Under the pieces are notes generated by a model, which had not been told where the DNA came from, did no database searches, and saw nothing but the letters and a program-made list of their open reading frames with translations. The translations under genes and the position numbers were made by a program. From contig OZ220706.1 in assembly GCA_965116695.1 (NCBI GenBank), forward strand, positions 3,658,001-3,722,000: a DNA stretch of 64,000 bases, given 5' to 3'. The DNA comes from JAJDTT01 sp965116695. GTDB lineage: Bacteria; Acidobacteriota; UBA6911; RPQK01; JAJDTT01. How positions within the stretch are numbered: the stretch's first letter is position 1; every line of letters begins with the position of its first letter. Below are positions 24,227 to 34,043 of the stretch, piece by piece.

Positions 24227-26557
24227 ATGACCAAGATCAACAAGCTCATCAACCAGGAGATCACGCCGCCTTTCCTGATCACCCTCCTGTTTCTCACGTT
24301 CGCCGTTCTGACCCGGGAGTTCGGCCGCCTGACCGAGCTCCTCATCCGGGCCGACGCTCCCATCCTGACGGTCGCCAGGACCATGCTTTCGATTCTGCCC
24401 AGCATCCTGGTCTTCAGCGTCCCCCTCTCCTTCCTCATCGGGACGCTGATCGGATTCAGCCGCCTCTCCACCGACAGCGAAATCGTTGCCATGCGAGCCT
24501 GCGGAATCGGCATCCACCGGATGGTGCGCCATGTGGTCAACATCGGGTTGCTGGTGAGCCTGGTCACGCTGGGGCTGACGCTGGTGTTGCTGCCGGCCGG
24601 AAACTGGAGCCTGCAGACTCTTCGCCATGAGATCGGCGTCCAGCCGGTGCTTTCCCGGATCAAGCCGCGTGTCTTCTACGAAGGGCTGCCGGGGGGATAC
24701 GTGCTCTACGCCGCCGACGTGGATCTGAGAAACGGATTCTGGAACGGAGTCTTTCTCTCCAATGGCAGCGACGCGGAGACCGAAATCGTTCTTTCCCGGG
24801 GCGGAGAGGCCCTGATCGACGAGGACAGGCGCCGGATTCAACTGCACCTCGAGGACGGGCTGCGCTACAACACCCCGCGGGACGCTCCCGAAAAAATGAC
24901 GCTGAGCCGGTTTCGCGTTCTGGACTTTGCCCTCCAACTCCCGCCCGTGGAAGAGAACTCGAACGGTCCCCGGCGCCCCGAAGACAAGGCTCCGCCCCAA
25001 CTCTGGCGGGAGATCCGAGGCGATCCGGGGGCCATGCGGGCGCAGAGTTGGCTGGAGTTGAACCGGCGGTTGGCGCTGGCGGTTTCGCCCCTCATCTTTG
25101 CCGTGCTGGGAGTTGCCCTGGGCGCCCGCAATCATCGTGGCGGGCGCGGGTACGGACTGGTGGCCAGCGTGGTGGTGGCGTTGGCCTACTATGTCCTCTT
25201 CGCCACCGGCTTCGAATTGGCCCGCGGCGGAATGGTGCACCCCCTGGCCGGCGTGTGGGGAACCAACCTGCTGACGGGATTGCTGGCCTGGGCGGTGTTC
25301 CGCTACGGCGCCCTGGATGCGAGACCGTTGCGCTGGCGGCACGTCTACCCTCAACTGGACCGGAGGCTCACCCGGGCCGCCCGGGCGTTGCGGGGCGTCC
25401 TCTCCAGGATTCGAAGCAGTTTTGCCTTCCAACCGCGCCGGTCCCGCCTGGTCCAGATGCGCCCCAGGGCGGCTCGCGTCATCGATCTGTATCTGGTGAA
25501 GATCTTTCTCCTCTACTCCTTCCTCGCCCTCTCGGTCACGATGGCCCTCTTCTATCTCTTCACTTTTTTCGATCTCATCGACGACGTCCTGGAAAACGGC
25601 CGGCCCTACGGCTTGTTGATCTCCTACTTCTTCTACCTGGCGCCCCACATCCTCATGTTGCTGGTGCCCCTTTCCATCCTCATCGGGACCCTCGTCACCT
25701 TCGGCCTGCTGGACAAGACGGGGCAGATCACGGCGCTCAAGGCCTGCGGCGTCAGCGTGTACCGCGTGAGCCTGTCGGTGCTGGGACTGACTCTGCTGGT
25801 GGGGAGCTTCCTCTACGTGCTTCAGGAATACGTCCTTCCCTACGCCAACCAGCGGCAGGACAACCTGCGCACCATCATCAAGGGCCGTCCCGCCCAGACC
25901 TTCTACCAGCAGGGGCGGAATTGGATCTTCGGAGAGGGGAAACGCCTCTACCACTACAACTACTTCGATGTCCAACGGGGCCTGTTCGGCGATCTCTCCA
26001 TCCTGGACCTGGACATTCAGAAGGGAAGGCTGAAACGGCACGTCTATTCTCAGAAGGCCGTCTGGGACCGGAGCGCCGGCCGTTGGGTCCTGTCCCAGGG
26101 TTGGATCCGCGACCTGGAACACCCGGATCGAAAGGATTTCATCCGGTTCGAGAGCCGTGACTTCGAACTGAGCGAGGGCCCCGAGTACTTCGCCCGTGAA
26201 GTGAAGGAATCCAGCAAGATGACCTACCCGGAGCTGAGCCGGTACATCCGGGACCTGCAGCAGGGAGGCTTCGAAGTGGACCACCTGAAGACCGACCTCT
26301 ACACCAAGATCTCCCTGCCGCTGGTCACGCCCATCATGGCCATCCTGGGCATTCCCTTTGCCTTCTCCATGGGCCGAAAAGGGGCGCTCTACGGAATTGC
26401 CGCCGGCGTGCTCATCGGGATCTGCTACTGGGGCGCCTTTGGGATCTTCGGCATGATGGGGGCCAACGGCCTGCTCTCCCCGCTGCTGGCTGCCTGGGGT
26501 CCCAACTTCCTGTTCGGTTCCGGCGCCATTCTCCTGTTTTCCATGGTCCGAACTTGA
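24227..26557 (+). CDS. Fused LptF-LptG lipopolysaccharide export permease
   Basis: A 776-residue protein with two YjgP/YjgQ-type permease halves in one chain. Half 1 (about 1-385) has TM helices with LVFSVPLSFLIGTLIGFSRLSTDSEIVAMRACGIG and a periplasmic beta-jellyroll part. Half 2 (about 416-776) has LLVPLSILIGTLVTFGLLDKTGQITALKACGVS, a second periplasmic domain and GIPFAFSMGRKGALYGIAAG. Both coupling-helix motifs (EIVAMRACG, QITALKACG) are kept, so both should contact LptB. In most Gram-negatives LptF and LptG are separate proteins. The linker (about 385-415) is Arg-rich and cytoplasmic. It extracts LPS from the inner membrane. ATG 24227; the next gene is 24 bp away. Confidence 0.92.
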   Translation: MTKINKLINQEITPPFLITLLFLTFAVLTREFGRLTELLIRADAPILTVARTMLSILPSILVFSVPLSFLIGTLIGFSRLSTDSEIVAMRACGIGIHRMVRHVVNIGLLVSLVTLGLTLVLLPAGNWSLQTLRHEIGVQPVLSRIKPRVFYEGLPGGYVLYAADVDLRNGFWNGVFLSNGSDAETEIVLSRGGEALIDEDRRRIQLHLEDGLRYNTPRDAPEKMTLSRFRVLDFALQLPPVEENSNGPRRPEDKAPPQLWREIRGDPGAMRAQSWLELNRRLALAVSPLIFAVLGVALGARNHRGGRGYGLVASVVVALAYYVLFATGFELARGGMVHPLAGVWGTNLLTGLLAWAVFRYGALDARPLRWRHVYPQLDRRLTRAARALRGVLSRIRSSFAFQPRRSRLVQMRPRAARVIDLYLVKIFLLYSFLALSVTMALFYLFTFFDLIDDVLENGRPYGLLISYFFYLAPHILMLLVPLSILIGTLVTFGLLDKTGQITALKACGVSVYRVSLSVLGLTLLVGSFLYVLQEYVLPYANQRQDNLRTIIKGRPAQTFYQQGRNWIFGEGKRLYHYNYFDVQRGLFGDLSILDLDIQKGRLKRHVYSQKAVWDRSAGRWVLSQGWIRDLEHPDRKDFIRFESRDFELSEGPEYFAREVKESSKMTYPELSRYIRDLQQGGFEVDHLKTDLYTKISLPLVTPIMAILGIPFAFSMGRKGALYGIAAGVLIGICYWGAFGIFGMMGANGLLSPLLAAWGPNFLFGSGAILLFSMVRT

Positions 26558-26581
26558 GGCGGTCTTCCGGGCGGTGCTGAA

Positions 26582-27382
26582 ATGGGAAACGTGAGTCGAA
26601 CCCGGCAAAAACCCGAGGGCTACCAGGTCATTGCCCACGAACGGACCTTCTTCAAGGTCCTGGACCTCATGGAACGGCTGCCCCGGGGCAGGGTCCTGGA
26701 CATTCCGTCCGGCGAGGGAGGAATCTCCCACTGCCTGCGGGAGATGGGTTTCCAGGTGGTGGCGGCGGACCTGGACCCGGGTTTTTTCAAGTGCGCCGGG
26801 GTGGAGTGCCGGGGAATGGACATGAACCGTCCCCTGGACCTGCCGGACGAGTCGTTCGACTACGTGGTCTGCCTGGAGGGGATCGAGCACCTGGAGCATC
26901 CCTACCGCTTCATCCGGGAATGCCACCGGGTCCTCAAGTGGCAGGGCAGGCTCGTTCTGTCGACGCCCAACATCCTGAACTCGGCATCCAGGCTGAAATA
27001 TTTCCTGACCGGGTTCTATTCCCTTTGCCCCCGCCCTCTGAACGAGTTCGTCCATACTCCCGTCTTCGACCACATCAACCCCATGACCTACTACCAGCTT
27101 CGGTACGCGCTCCACAGCAGCGGCTTTCGAATCGCCCGGGCCACCACCGACCTCTGGCGCCGTTCCTGCTGGCCGTTGCTCCTCTTCTATCCGTTTCAGC
27201 GGCTCTACTCCGTCCGGACCATGCGCAAGGAGGCCGACCCCCGCCAGCGGGAGGCCAACAAGGAGGTGCGCCGGGCCATGCACAGCCTGGATTTGCTGGC
27301 CGGCCGGACGCTGGTGCTGGAAGCGGTGAAGGATCACGCTCGCGGGATCGAGAAGATCGACGCCTCCGACGCGAGGTCGTAG
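26582..27382 (+). CDS. Class I SAM-dependent methyltransferase
   Basis: A 266-residue Methyltransf_11/23-type enzyme. Motif I is VLDIPSGEGGISHCLREMG; the acidic residue ending beta-2 is in VVAADLDPG; motif IV is FDYVVCLEGIEHLEHPYRFIRE; and the post-motif is LVLSTPNILNSASRLKYF. This arrangement resembles methyltransferases of lipid, quinone or glycan pathways; the substrate is unknown. The position behind lptFG suggests an envelope role, but that is only context. The TAG stop is followed directly by a hairpin-repeat array. Confidence 0.85.
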   Translation: MGNVSRTRQKPEGYQVIAHERTFFKVLDLMERLPRGRVLDIPSGEGGISHCLREMGFQVVAADLDPGFFKCAGVECRGMDMNRPLDLPDESFDYVVCLEGIEHLEHPYRFIRECHRVLKWQGRLVLSTPNILNSASRLKYFLTGFYSLCPRPLNEFVHTPVFDHINPMTYYQLRYALHSSGFRIARATTDLWRRSCWPLLLFYPFQRLYSVRTMRKEADPRQREANKEVRRAMHSLDLLAGRTLVLEAVKDHARGIEKIDASDARS

Positions 27383-27584
27383 GGGCGGCGGGAGCGGCGA
27401 CTTTCCAGTCGCCGATTGGAAGGGCGTCTTTCAGGCGCCCTGTGATCTTGGAACTGTTGTTACTTTGGAGAAGCGGCGCGTGAAACACGCCGCTCCAATC
27501 GGCGCGTAAAACACGCCGCTCCAATCGGCGCGTGAAACACGCCGCTCCGCGTAAAACACGGCGCTCCGCGTGAAACACGCGGTT
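27383..27584. repeat. Hairpin-repeat array between convergent genes
   Basis: Begins on the base after a TAG stop. Plus-orientation units are GGCGACTTTCCAGTCGCC and GGCGTCTTTCAGGCGCC, followed by a non-palindromic core (TCTTGGAACTGTTGTTACTT). Then come four or five minus-orientation units of the type GGCGCGTGAAACACGCC, ending directly at the TGA stop of the convergent gene. Both gene ends are therefore capped by repeats in their own sense orientation. Confidence 0.9.
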
Positions 27585-27586
27585 CC

Positions 27587-29215
27587 TCAATCCTCGTAAT
27601 CCACCAGGATCTCGACGCTTTTGAGGGAGAGGGGGCTGGTGACCTGGGGATTCCGGGCCCGGACGGCGGCTCCGATCCGGTTCCAGCCCTGCTTGAGTTG
27701 GGGAGGACCGGCGGCGAACTCGAGCCAGGTCTCGTTGAAGAAGACGTGCCGCGTGTGGGGGTCCCCGAGGGATTGGCCGTTCAGGGTGATCTCCAACCGG
27801 TCCCGGGGAGTCAGTTGGTCCACCAGAAGACGGACCGCCGCCGACTTCAGGACGCCCTCCTCGACGGCCGCCTCCAGGTCGTCCGCCACGTCCAGGGAAA
27901 TCTCCACGGCGTCCCCCGCCTTCGGCAGGTCGAGCGGCAGCCGGCCGGCCCCCCAGGTCTTCTGATCCGCCAGGTAGTGCTTGTCCTTGCGGTCGATGGC
28001 CCGGGGATCGCCCAGCTCCTTCCATGGGAGGCGGTCGTATTGCCGATCCCGGACCACCTGCAGGTAGTGGTTGTTGAACACGAAGATCCCCTGGGCGCCG
28101 GCCCGGTAATGGGCCGCGGCCACGGCGCGGCACATTTCGGCCGTGTAGTAGTCCTTCTCGTTCCAGATCAGCTTGGCCGAGAGGGGCCTGGGCTGCTGGA
28201 AGAGCCCCAGTCCCTGGGCCACGACCTGAGTGCGGGTTCCCCGGGCCGCCTCCACGTATTCCTCCACCGGGAGGCGATGCTTGTTCCCCGGCTGGTAGCC
28301 GACGATGAGGATGTCCAGAAGCCCCTTCGAGAGCCAGCTCCGCACGTCCATGCCCTGCGCCAGGGCCTCGTCCAGAGAGCCGGGCACTCTGACCGAGAGG
28401 GAGAGCCGGCGGCCCACCCGTTCCCCTTTTTCGTCCAGCGCCCGGCGGATATCGCCCAGCAGTTCGGTCAGCAGGGGCGCACGCTCCGCTTCCTGGCCCT
28501 GGGGAAAGAGAAAGGGATGCCGGCAGAAGTCCCAGTCCAGGCCGTCCAGGTCGTAATTCCCGATGGCCTCGCGGGCCAGAGCCAGCTTGTACTCCCGGAC
28601 CTGGGGCAGAGCGAAGTTGTAGGCGGTCCTGCGGGAGCCTTCCTCACCCAGGAGCCAATCCGGATGCCGCCGCTTTACGGGCGACATGAGGGGGTCCTCC
28701 ACGCCGCCATCCAGGCGGCTGTCGTGGACGTCGTTGACCCGCATGCAGACGAACACTTCCAGGCCGGCCCGCCGCCCGTGCTCCACCACCACGGCGACCG
28801 GATCGGTTCCGGCCTCCATCAACCGTTTCGCGTTCTCGCGAATGCGCCAGAGTCCGGCGCTGTGGAAGGAAGGGTTCTCCACCCCCCAGACGGAGCCCAC
28901 CTCCGTCGGGTGCGAGTACCAGTCCGAGAGCCTGTGGGACGGGGTCCCCATGTAGGGGTCGGTTCCCAATTGCCAGAACAGCGTGTTGATCTGCGTGTCC
29001 CGGAGCGGATCGATGGCCAGCTTGACCAGGCCCTCCACTCCGATGGGAGCTTCCAGCACGGGGCCCGCCAACGATCCCCCGTCGTTGGCGAGAATGAAGC
29101 GGTGTTTTGCGCCGGGCCTCGCCTCCGGTTCCTCCGGGGCGGCGCAGCCCGGCAGCAGGATCACGGCGCCGGCTGCGGCCGCGGCCAGGAGTCGGCGGCG
29201 GAAACTGCAGCTCAT
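27587..29215 (-). CDS. GHL10-like glycoside-hydrolase-type lipoprotein
   Basis: A 542-residue protein with a lipoprotein signal (RRRLLAAAAAGAVILLPGC, Cys24). A TIM-barrel domain similar to the glycosyl-hydrolase-like 10 family follows, with NTLFWQLGTDPY, VVEHGRRAGLEVFVCMRVND, HPDWLL, and the strand-end acidic motif LDGLDWDFCRHPFLF. The C-terminal 120 residues look like a beta-sandwich (DAVEISLDVADDLEAAV...LEITLNGQSLG). The start ATG overlaps the stop of the DUF1501 gene by four bases. It is the third gene of a PSD1-DUF1501-GHL10 operon and may act on a glycan; the substrate is not evident. Confidence 0.78.
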   Translation of the reverse strand: MSCSFRRRLLAAAAAGAVILLPGCAAPEEPEARPGAKHRFILANDGGSLAGPVLEAPIGVEGLVKLAIDPLRDTQINTLFWQLGTDPYMGTPSHRLSDWYSHPTEVGSVWGVENPSFHSAGLWRIRENAKRLMEAGTDPVAVVVEHGRRAGLEVFVCMRVNDVHDSRLDGGVEDPLMSPVKRRHPDWLLGEEGSRRTAYNFALPQVREYKLALAREAIGNYDLDGLDWDFCRHPFLFPQGQEAERAPLLTELLGDIRRALDEKGERVGRRLSLSVRVPGSLDEALAQGMDVRSWLSKGLLDILIVGYQPGNKHRLPVEEYVEAARGTRTQVVAQGLGLFQQPRPLSAKLIWNEKDYYTAEMCRAVAAAHYRAGAQGIFVFNNHYLQVVRDRQYDRLPWKELGDPRAIDRKDKHYLADQKTWGAGRLPLDLPKAGDAVEISLDVADDLEAAVEEGVLKSAAVRLLVDQLTPRDRLEITLNGQSLGDPHTRHVFFNETWLEFAAGPPQLKQGWNRIGAAVRARNPQVTSPLSLKSVEILVDYED

Positions 29216-30702
29216 GCCAGCAGCTTCTCGACCACCTTGCCCCCCACGTCGGTCAGCCGGAAATCCCGCCCCTGGAAGCGGTGAGTGAGGCGGACGTGAT
29301 CCAGGCCGAAGAGATGCAGGATGGTGGCGTGGAGGTCGTTGATGTGAATCGGATCCTCCACCGGGTTCCAGCCGATGTCGTCGGTTTTTCCCAGCACCTG
29401 GCCTCCCTGGATGCCTCCGCCCGCCATGAACATGGAAAAGGCGAACGGATGGTGGTCCCGGCCCGTATTCGGCTCCCGGCCCACGCGGTTCTCGCCCAGG
29501 GGAGTCCGGCCGAATTCGCCGCCCCAGATCACCAGGGTCTCGTCCAGCAGCCCCCGCTGCTTGAGATCCTTCAGCAGAGCCGCCACCGGCTGATCGCACA
29601 TCATGCAGTTGAAACTCAGTCCGCTGTCCAGGTTGCTGTGGTGGTCCCAGGAGGCGTGATAGATGTTGACGAAGCGGACGCCCCGCTCCACCAGGCGCCG
29701 GGCCAGCAGGCAGTTTCGAGCGTAGGTCGAGAAGACTCCCGGACGGTAGCCCCGGTTGGGCTTGTCCTTCCACTTGCCTTCGGTCCGGTTCACGCCGTAC
29801 ATCTCGAGCGTCTTCTCGCTCTCCCCGCTCAGGTCGATGAGCTCGGGAGCCGACGACTGCATGCGGAAGGCCAACTCGTAGGAGGCGATCCGGGAGAGGA
29901 TCTCGGGATCCCGGGTCTGCCGGAAACGCTCCTCATTGAGTTGCCGGAGCCGGTCCAGTCCCAGGCGCTGGCACTCGTGCGGAAGTCCCGCGGGATTGGT
30001 CAAGTTCAGGACCGGGTCGCCCTGGTTCCGGAACAACACCCCCTGGTAGTTGGTGGGCAGGAATCCGCTGGTCCAGTTGGAGGCGCCGCCGCTGGTTCCC
30101 CGGCCGGCCGTGAGCACCACGTAGCCGGGCAGGTTCTCCGACTCGCTCCCGAGGCCGTAGTTGATCCAGGAGCCCATGGAGGGCCGGCCGAAGGTGGGCA
30201 CGCCCGTGTTCATCATGAGCTGGCCTGGGTGGTGATTGAAGGTTTCGGTATGCAGCGACCGGATGAGGGCGATGTCGTCGGCGCAACCGGCGATGTGGGG
30301 CAGCAGGTCGGAGATCTCCATGCCGCACTCGCCGCGTTTTTGAAACCTGGCTCCGGAACCCTTCAGCACCGCCGTCTCCTTGCGGATGAAGGCGAATCTC
30401 ACCTTCTCCAGCAACGACTCGGGCATGGGCTGTCCGTCCAACTCCATGAGCTTCGGCTTGGGATCGAAGAGGTCCAACTGGCTGGGGGCGCCCGCCATGA
30501 AGAGGAAGATGCAGGACTTGGCCTTGGGAGCGAAATGGGGCTGCCTGGGGAAGAGGGGATTGGCGATGCCCGCACCGGGCTTCGCCTGGAGCAGTCCCTC
30601 CCGCGCCAGCAGGGAGGCCAGGGCCGCGGTCCCGAGGCCGCTGGCCGAGGTGGTGAGGAAGTCCCGGCGGGTAGCCGGCATACTGTTCTCCGGAGTTTCC
30701 AT
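29212..30702 (-). CDS. DUF1501 family protein, TAT signal (module A)
   Basis: A 496-residue protein with a twin-arginine signal (TRRDFLTTSASGLGTAALASLLA) and the DUF1501 fold, which belongs to the alkaline phosphatase/sulfatase-like superfamily. Seen: KSCIFLFMAGAPSQLDLFDPKPKL at the start, MGSWINYGLGSESENLPGYVVL, WDHHSNLD, ETLVIWGGEFGRTP, and RDHHPFAFSMFMAGGGI. Metal-binding Asp/His residues are therefore likely. Biochemical function is not established for the family. It lies 5 bp behind the PSD1 gene and overlaps the GHL10-like gene, so all three are one transcript. Confidence 0.9.
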   Translation of the reverse strand: METPENSMPATRRDFLTTSASGLGTAALASLLAREGLLQAKPGAGIANPLFPRQPHFAPKAKSCIFLFMAGAPSQLDLFDPKPKLMELDGQPMPESLLEKVRFAFIRKETAVLKGSGARFQKRGECGMEISDLLPHIAGCADDIALIRSLHTETFNHHPGQLMMNTGVPTFGRPSMGSWINYGLGSESENLPGYVVLTAGRGTSGGASNWTSGFLPTNYQGVLFRNQGDPVLNLTNPAGLPHECQRLGLDRLRQLNEERFRQTRDPEILSRIASYELAFRMQSSAPELIDLSGESEKTLEMYGVNRTEGKWKDKPNRGYRPGVFSTYARNCLLARRLVERGVRFVNIYHASWDHHSNLDSGLSFNCMMCDQPVAALLKDLKQRGLLDETLVIWGGEFGRTPLGENRVGREPNTGRDHHPFAFSMFMAGGGIQGGQVLGKTDDIGWNPVEDPIHINDLHATILHLFGLDHVRLTHRFQGRDFRLTDVGGKVVEKLLA

Positions 30703-30707
30703 GGTCG

Positions 30708-33700
30708 TCACTCCCGGGTCAGGAACTCGTCCAGGTTCAGAATCATTCGGCTGGCGGCGGTCCAGGCGGCCGTCTCGGTGGCCGGCGTCCCGGCTTCGGA
30801 CCCGGCGAATTCGGCGGCCGCTTCGGGGTTCCGCTCGAATACGCTGCGGTGCTCGGCCAGCAACTGGCGAACGATCCCGGCTTCCCGGGGGCTCGGGTCG
30901 CGGGCCAGCGCCAGGCGGAACGCGAATCCGATCCGATCGGCGTCCCCGGAGGGGGCCTCGGCCAGGATCCTCCGTCCCAGCGACCGGGCGCTCTCGACGA
31001 ATAGAGGTCCGTTGAGCAGCGTCAGGGCCTGAAGCGGAGTGTTGGAACGAATCCGGCGGACGCAGGAGGTGTTGGAATCGGGACTGTCGAAGGTCATGAG
31101 CATGGGGTACGGGACGGTCCGCTGGAAGAAGATGTAGAGGCCCCGGCGGTACTTGTCGGTCCCGTAGCTTTCGGGCCACTTCGTCCCTCCGTACCCCAGA
31201 TCGGCCACTCCCGCCGGCAGCGGGGGGTAGATGCTCTTGCCGCCCACACGGGGCTCCAGCAGTCCGGCCACGGCCAGGTAGAGGTCCCGCGTCGCTTCCG
31301 ACTCGACGCGGAAACGGTTCTGCCGGGCCAGGAGCAGGTTCTTGGGGTCCCTTTCCATGAGCCCGGGACGGACGTGGGAAGACTGCCGGTAGGTGGCCGA
31401 CGTCGCGATCAACCGGATCAGGTCCTTGCGGCTCCATCCGGCGGCCACGAACTCCCGGGAGAGCCAATCCAGGAGCCGGGGATGGGACGGTTTCTCGCCC
31501 CGGGTGCCGAAGTCCTCGCTGGTGGCCACGAGTCCCCGGCCGAAGAGGTGCTCCCAGAGGCGGTTGACCTCGACCCGGGCGGTGAGGGGATGGGCGGGAT
31601 CGGTCAGCCAGAGGGCCAGATCCAGCCGGTCCGGATTCTCGCTGCGCGGCTCGAGCGGGGGAAGGACCGAGAGCGTGTTCGGCCACACCTCCTCTCCCGG
31701 ACTCAGGAAGTCTCCCCGCAGGTGAATGTGGGTCCGGGGCGGGTCGGGGTTCTCCACCAGTGTCTGGGCCATGGTTCCCGGAGGACGGGGCCGGGCCCGG
31801 CGGTGTCCCTCCACCGCCGCCAGCCGGTGCCGGACTTCGGGGTTCAGGTCCACGTAGTAGTCGAGGACGGCGGATTGCTGCTCCGCGCTCCGCTCCCCGG
31901 CGGGAACCGCCAGGGCCCTCTCCACGGTCATGGGGAAGACCTGCTTCAGGTCCTTCCGCGGCGCCTGGGTCACGTAGGCCCTCAGGGAGCCGATGTTGCG
32001 GCTGTCGCCGTGGAGCTGCTCCAGGGTCAGGGTGAGTGACGATCCGCCGTAGCGCCCCAGGCTCTGAGAGGTCACGAAGACCGCCTGTCGAGCCCGGTTG
32101 GGCCCCAGGGGACCGTTCACGCCCCAACCGGTCTTGGAATCTCCGTCGACGGCCTTCTCGATCTCGAACCCCTTCCGGGAGGCGCCGGCATAGGCTCGCT
32201 CCACCGGAATCGCGGTGGGATTGACCGGGTCCGAGAGCCGGGCGTCGCCGATCTTGAACTCGGAGAGGACGAAATCTCCTTCCGGTGATCGTCCGGGACC
32301 GCCCGAGGGCAGCGACTCATGCGTCGGGAAATCGAGCCGGACGGCGTTGACGCCCCGGAGCTCGATGTTGGCCACCAGCGTGTAGCGGTCCTTCCTGGGG
32401 TTGTTGCCGCTCACCAGCAGCGCGCCGGTGTCGTCTTCGCTGAACTCGGCGCCCCCGGCAGCCACGTAGCCGGACAGGTCCAGCGGAATCCACTCCACGG
32501 GAGTGTGGTCCAAACCCTTCTCCCAGAGGGCCAGCTCCCGGGATCCCTCCAGCTTCTCCTTCAGCTCCGCACGCTGCTCCGCCAGGGCGGCCAGCAGCTT
32601 CTCATGCTCCCGCTCCCACTGGCGGGACGCCAACCGGTAGGCCACCTGTTCCCGGGGGAGCGGGGCGGGGATGTTCTTCTCGATTCCGGTGTTGAAGAAA
32701 GAGAAGAGCTGATAGTACTCCCGGTGGGAAATGGGGTCGTACTTGTGGGAGTGGCAGCGGGCGCAGCCCACGGTGAGCCCCATGAACACCAGGCCCGTGG
32801 TGTCGGTCCGGTCCACCACCTGCTCTACCCGGTACTCCTCCGGGTCCACGCCTCCCTCGGTGTTGGTGAGCGTGTTGCGATGGAATCCGGTGGCCGTCTT
32901 CTGCTCCACGGTGGCGTCGGGCAGCAGGTCGCCTGCCAACTGCTCCACCACGAACTGGTCGTAGGGCAGGTCGCGGTTGTAGGCCTCGATGACCCACTCG
33001 CGGTAGCGCCAGGCATGGGGCCGGACCTTGTCCTTCTCGAAACCGTCGCTGTCGGCGTAGCGGGCCAGGTCCAGCCAGTGGCGGGCCCAGCGCTCCCCGA
33101 AGTGGGGCGACGACAACACCCGGTTGACCAGCCGCTCGTAGGCGTAGGGCCGCCGGTCGCTCAGGAAACGTTCCTGTTGAGCCGGCGTGGGAGGAAGGCC
33201 CAGGAGATCCAGGTAGAGTCGCCGGATCAGAGTGGACCGGCCGGCCTCGGGAGCGGGTTCCAGCCCCTCGCTCCGGAGCCGTTGCAGAACGAAGGCGTCG
33301 ATGTCGTTCCGAATCCAGTTGCTGTCGGCGATCCGGGGCGGCGGGTCCTGCCGAACCGGCCGGAAAGCCCAATGGAGGTCGACGTGAGCCGCCTGGGCCT
33401 CTGCTCCGTCCGGAGTTCGGGGGTTGGGAGCCGCCGCTCCCCAGACGGCTCCCTGATCGATCCAGGCTCTCAAGACCCCCACCTGCTCCGGGCTGAGGGG
33501 CTCCCCGTCCAGGGGCATCTTCAAGTCGTCCAAGCCCGCCACCAGCCGGATCAGCCGGCTGCCGGCGCCGTTCCCCTCCAGCACGGCGGCGCCCTTGTCC
33601 CCGCCAGCCAGCAGGTCCGAACGGGTGTGCAGCCGGAGTCCGCCCATGGCCATGGCCGGTCCGTGGCACTTGAAGCAACTGGCCTCGAATATGGGAAGGA

Positions 33701-33887
33701 CGTCGGTCTGAAAGTCGACCGTGCGGTCCACGGCGGGCGCCGTCTCTGCTGCCTTGGCCCCCGGCCCCGCGGTTCCCGGCACCGCCTGCAAGGTCAGCAG
33801 CGCGGCCGACCCCGCCAGTGCGGCGACGAAACGGAAGGCCGTTATCCCGAATACTCTCAAGGTTCCGCTCCTCTTGGTTTGGAACAT
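30708..33887 (-). CDS. PSCyt1-DUF1549-DUF1553 (PSD1) cytochrome-like protein (module A)
   Basis: A protein of about 1059 residues with a signal-like N-terminus (VFGITAFRFVAALAGSAALLTLQAVPGTA). The domain order is: planctomycete-type cytochrome c domain with haem motif Cys71-x2-Cys74-His75 (CFKCH); DUF1549 with ERWARHWLDLARYADSDGFEKD and a second CxxCH at 375-379 (CARCH); and C-terminal DUF1553 (VNRLWEHLFGRGLVATSEDFG, NTPLQALTLLNGPLFVESAR). The family is thought to act in the periplasm with DUF1501 partners; the reaction is unknown. The start at ATG 33887 is my choice; the frame stays open upstream only as antisense of the coiled-coil gene. Confidence 0.87.
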   Translation of the reverse strand: MFQTKRSGTLRVFGITAFRFVAALAGSAALLTLQAVPGTAGPGAKAAETAPAVDRTVDFQTDVLPIFEASCFKCHGPAMAMGGLRLHTRSDLLAGGDKGAAVLEGNGAGSRLIRLVAGLDDLKMPLDGEPLSPEQVGVLRAWIDQGAVWGAAAPNPRTPDGAEAQAAHVDLHWAFRPVRQDPPPRIADSNWIRNDIDAFVLQRLRSEGLEPAPEAGRSTLIRRLYLDLLGLPPTPAQQERFLSDRRPYAYERLVNRVLSSPHFGERWARHWLDLARYADSDGFEKDKVRPHAWRYREWVIEAYNRDLPYDQFVVEQLAGDLLPDATVEQKTATGFHRNTLTNTEGGVDPEEYRVEQVVDRTDTTGLVFMGLTVGCARCHSHKYDPISHREYYQLFSFFNTGIEKNIPAPLPREQVAYRLASRQWEREHEKLLAALAEQRAELKEKLEGSRELALWEKGLDHTPVEWIPLDLSGYVAAGGAEFSEDDTGALLVSGNNPRKDRYTLVANIELRGVNAVRLDFPTHESLPSGGPGRSPEGDFVLSEFKIGDARLSDPVNPTAIPVERAYAGASRKGFEIEKAVDGDSKTGWGVNGPLGPNRARQAVFVTSQSLGRYGGSSLTLTLEQLHGDSRNIGSLRAYVTQAPRKDLKQVFPMTVERALAVPAGERSAEQQSAVLDYYVDLNPEVRHRLAAVEGHRRARPRPPGTMAQTLVENPDPPRTHIHLRGDFLSPGEEVWPNTLSVLPPLEPRSENPDRLDLALWLTDPAHPLTARVEVNRLWEHLFGRGLVATSEDFGTRGEKPSHPRLLDWLSREFVAAGWSRKDLIRLIATSATYRQSSHVRPGLMERDPKNLLLARQNRFRVESEATRDLYLAVAGLLEPRVGGKSIYPPLPAGVADLGYGGTKWPESYGTDKYRRGLYIFFQRTVPYPMLMTFDSPDSNTSCVRRIRSNTPLQALTLLNGPLFVESARSLGRRILAEAPSGDADRIGFAFRLALARDPSPREAGIVRQLLAEHRSVFERNPEAAAEFAGSEAGTPATETAAWTAASRMILNLDEFLTRE

Positions 33888-33964
33888 TCTATATCGTTTG
33901 GACGCCGACTTTCGCGTTTTTCCGAATTGCGCCGTTTGGGATATCAGAAGATCGAGGACGGCGG

Positions 33965-33993
33965 CGGGGTGATTTCCAATCGCCCATTCCTCC
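33965..33993. repeat. GATTTCCAATC hairpin repeat
   Basis: GGTGATTTCCAATCGCCC followed by ATTCCTCC, in the divergent gap between the PSD1 gene and the coiled-coil gene. The same unit (GGCGATTTCCAATCGCCC) abuts the stop codon at 48830 and recurs inverted at about 40629. Confidence 0.6.
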
Positions 33994-34043
33994 ATGTTTG
34001 AGGAGCCCGTCCCGGATGTTATTCTTGATTCTGCGAGGAAACG

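Noticed and set aside
24167..27337. A very long open frame (over 1000 codons) on the minus strand opposite lptFG
   Set aside because: Its product is rich in His, Gln, Pro and Gly with no domain sense, while the plus strand encodes a clear permease. Long antisense frames are expected at this GC content and codon bias.
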